Assembly (NCBI GenBank): GCA_913040875.1
Contig: CAJWHX010000216.1
Coordinates: 1-6,216, forward strand
Reading direction: 5' to 3'
DNA from: an uncultured Pseudomonadota bacterium
GTDB taxonomy: Bacteria > Myxococcota > UBA796
DNA length: 6,216 nt
Of this stretch, positions 6,168 to 6,216 are shown in pieces. A program made the position numbers and the translations under genes. How positions within the stretch are numbered: the stretch's first letter is position 1; every line of letters begins with the position of its first letter. A model generated the notes under the pieces. The model ran no database searches. It was not told where the DNA came from and saw only the letters and a program-made list of their open reading frames with translations.

Positions 6168-6216
6168 GTGGACAATCCTCGGAGAACCTTAGCATTTCTA
6201 GATTGGGGCAGTCTAT
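6168..6216 (+). CDS. Possible start of a further gene (cut by the window end)
   Basis: A GTG at 6168, two bases after the exonuclease stop, opens a frame that stays clear to the right edge (16 codons, starting MDNPRRTLAF). GGAG at 6156-6159 lies 8 bases upstream, a suitable ribosome binding site inside the end of the exonuclease gene. The two arginines followed by hydrophobic residues could begin a membrane-associated protein, but the fragment is too short to identify or even to prove it is a gene. Confidence 0.4.
   Translation, partial: MDNPRRTLAFLDWGSL

Noticed and set aside
1..6216. Mobile element, CRISPR array, tRNA or rRNA, or a defence system
   Set aside because: No transposase, integrase, direct-repeat array, structural RNA signature or recognisable defence gene was seen on either strand; the exonuclease is of the replication/repair type.

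Overview
The window is a bacterial chromosome segment of moderate GC (roughly 45-50% by eye) with dense, short-spaced genes on both strands. The proteins suggest a Gram-negative heterotroph: an exported family GH92 mannosidase lipoprotein, a secreted beta-helix protein with Chlamydia-Pmp-type repeats, and very short, uncharged export signals. I lean towards a myxobacteria-like or other deltaproteobacterial-grade lineage, but this is inference from protein style. There is no rRNA or other phylogenetic marker here.

Layout. On the minus strand, reading leftwards from about 1889, a single-domain response regulator (1889-1542) is followed after a 29-base gap by a GH92 alpha-mannosidase lipoprotein (from about 1512, running off the left edge with about 504 codons visible). 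A divergent intergenic region (1890-2080) holds a bulged hairpin/dyad and a plausible extended -10 promoter for the plus-strand genes. On the plus strand are an alpha-oxoamine synthase most like glycine C-acetyltransferase (2081-3313), a 625-residue Pmp-like beta-helix protein (3359-5236), a stand-alone 5'-3' exonuclease of the Pol I/FEN type (5272-6165), and the possible first codons of another gene (6168 onward). The three plus-strand genes are 45 and 35 bases apart with good ribosome binding sites and look like one transcription unit, though their functions do not form an obvious pathway.

How the genes may work together. The regulator and mannosidase plausibly form a small unit in which mannoside degradation is encoded with a signalling protein; the partner kinase is not in the window. 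The plus-strand group combines PLP-dependent amino-acid/acyl-CoA chemistry, a surface or periplasmic repeat protein and a nuclease, so it may be a co-transcribed group rather than a functional pathway. I saw no mobile element, CRISPR array, tRNA or rRNA. The most unusual items are the receiver-GH92 pairing, the palindromic spacer between those two genes, and the regular repeat architecture of the beta-helix protein without an autotransporter barrel.
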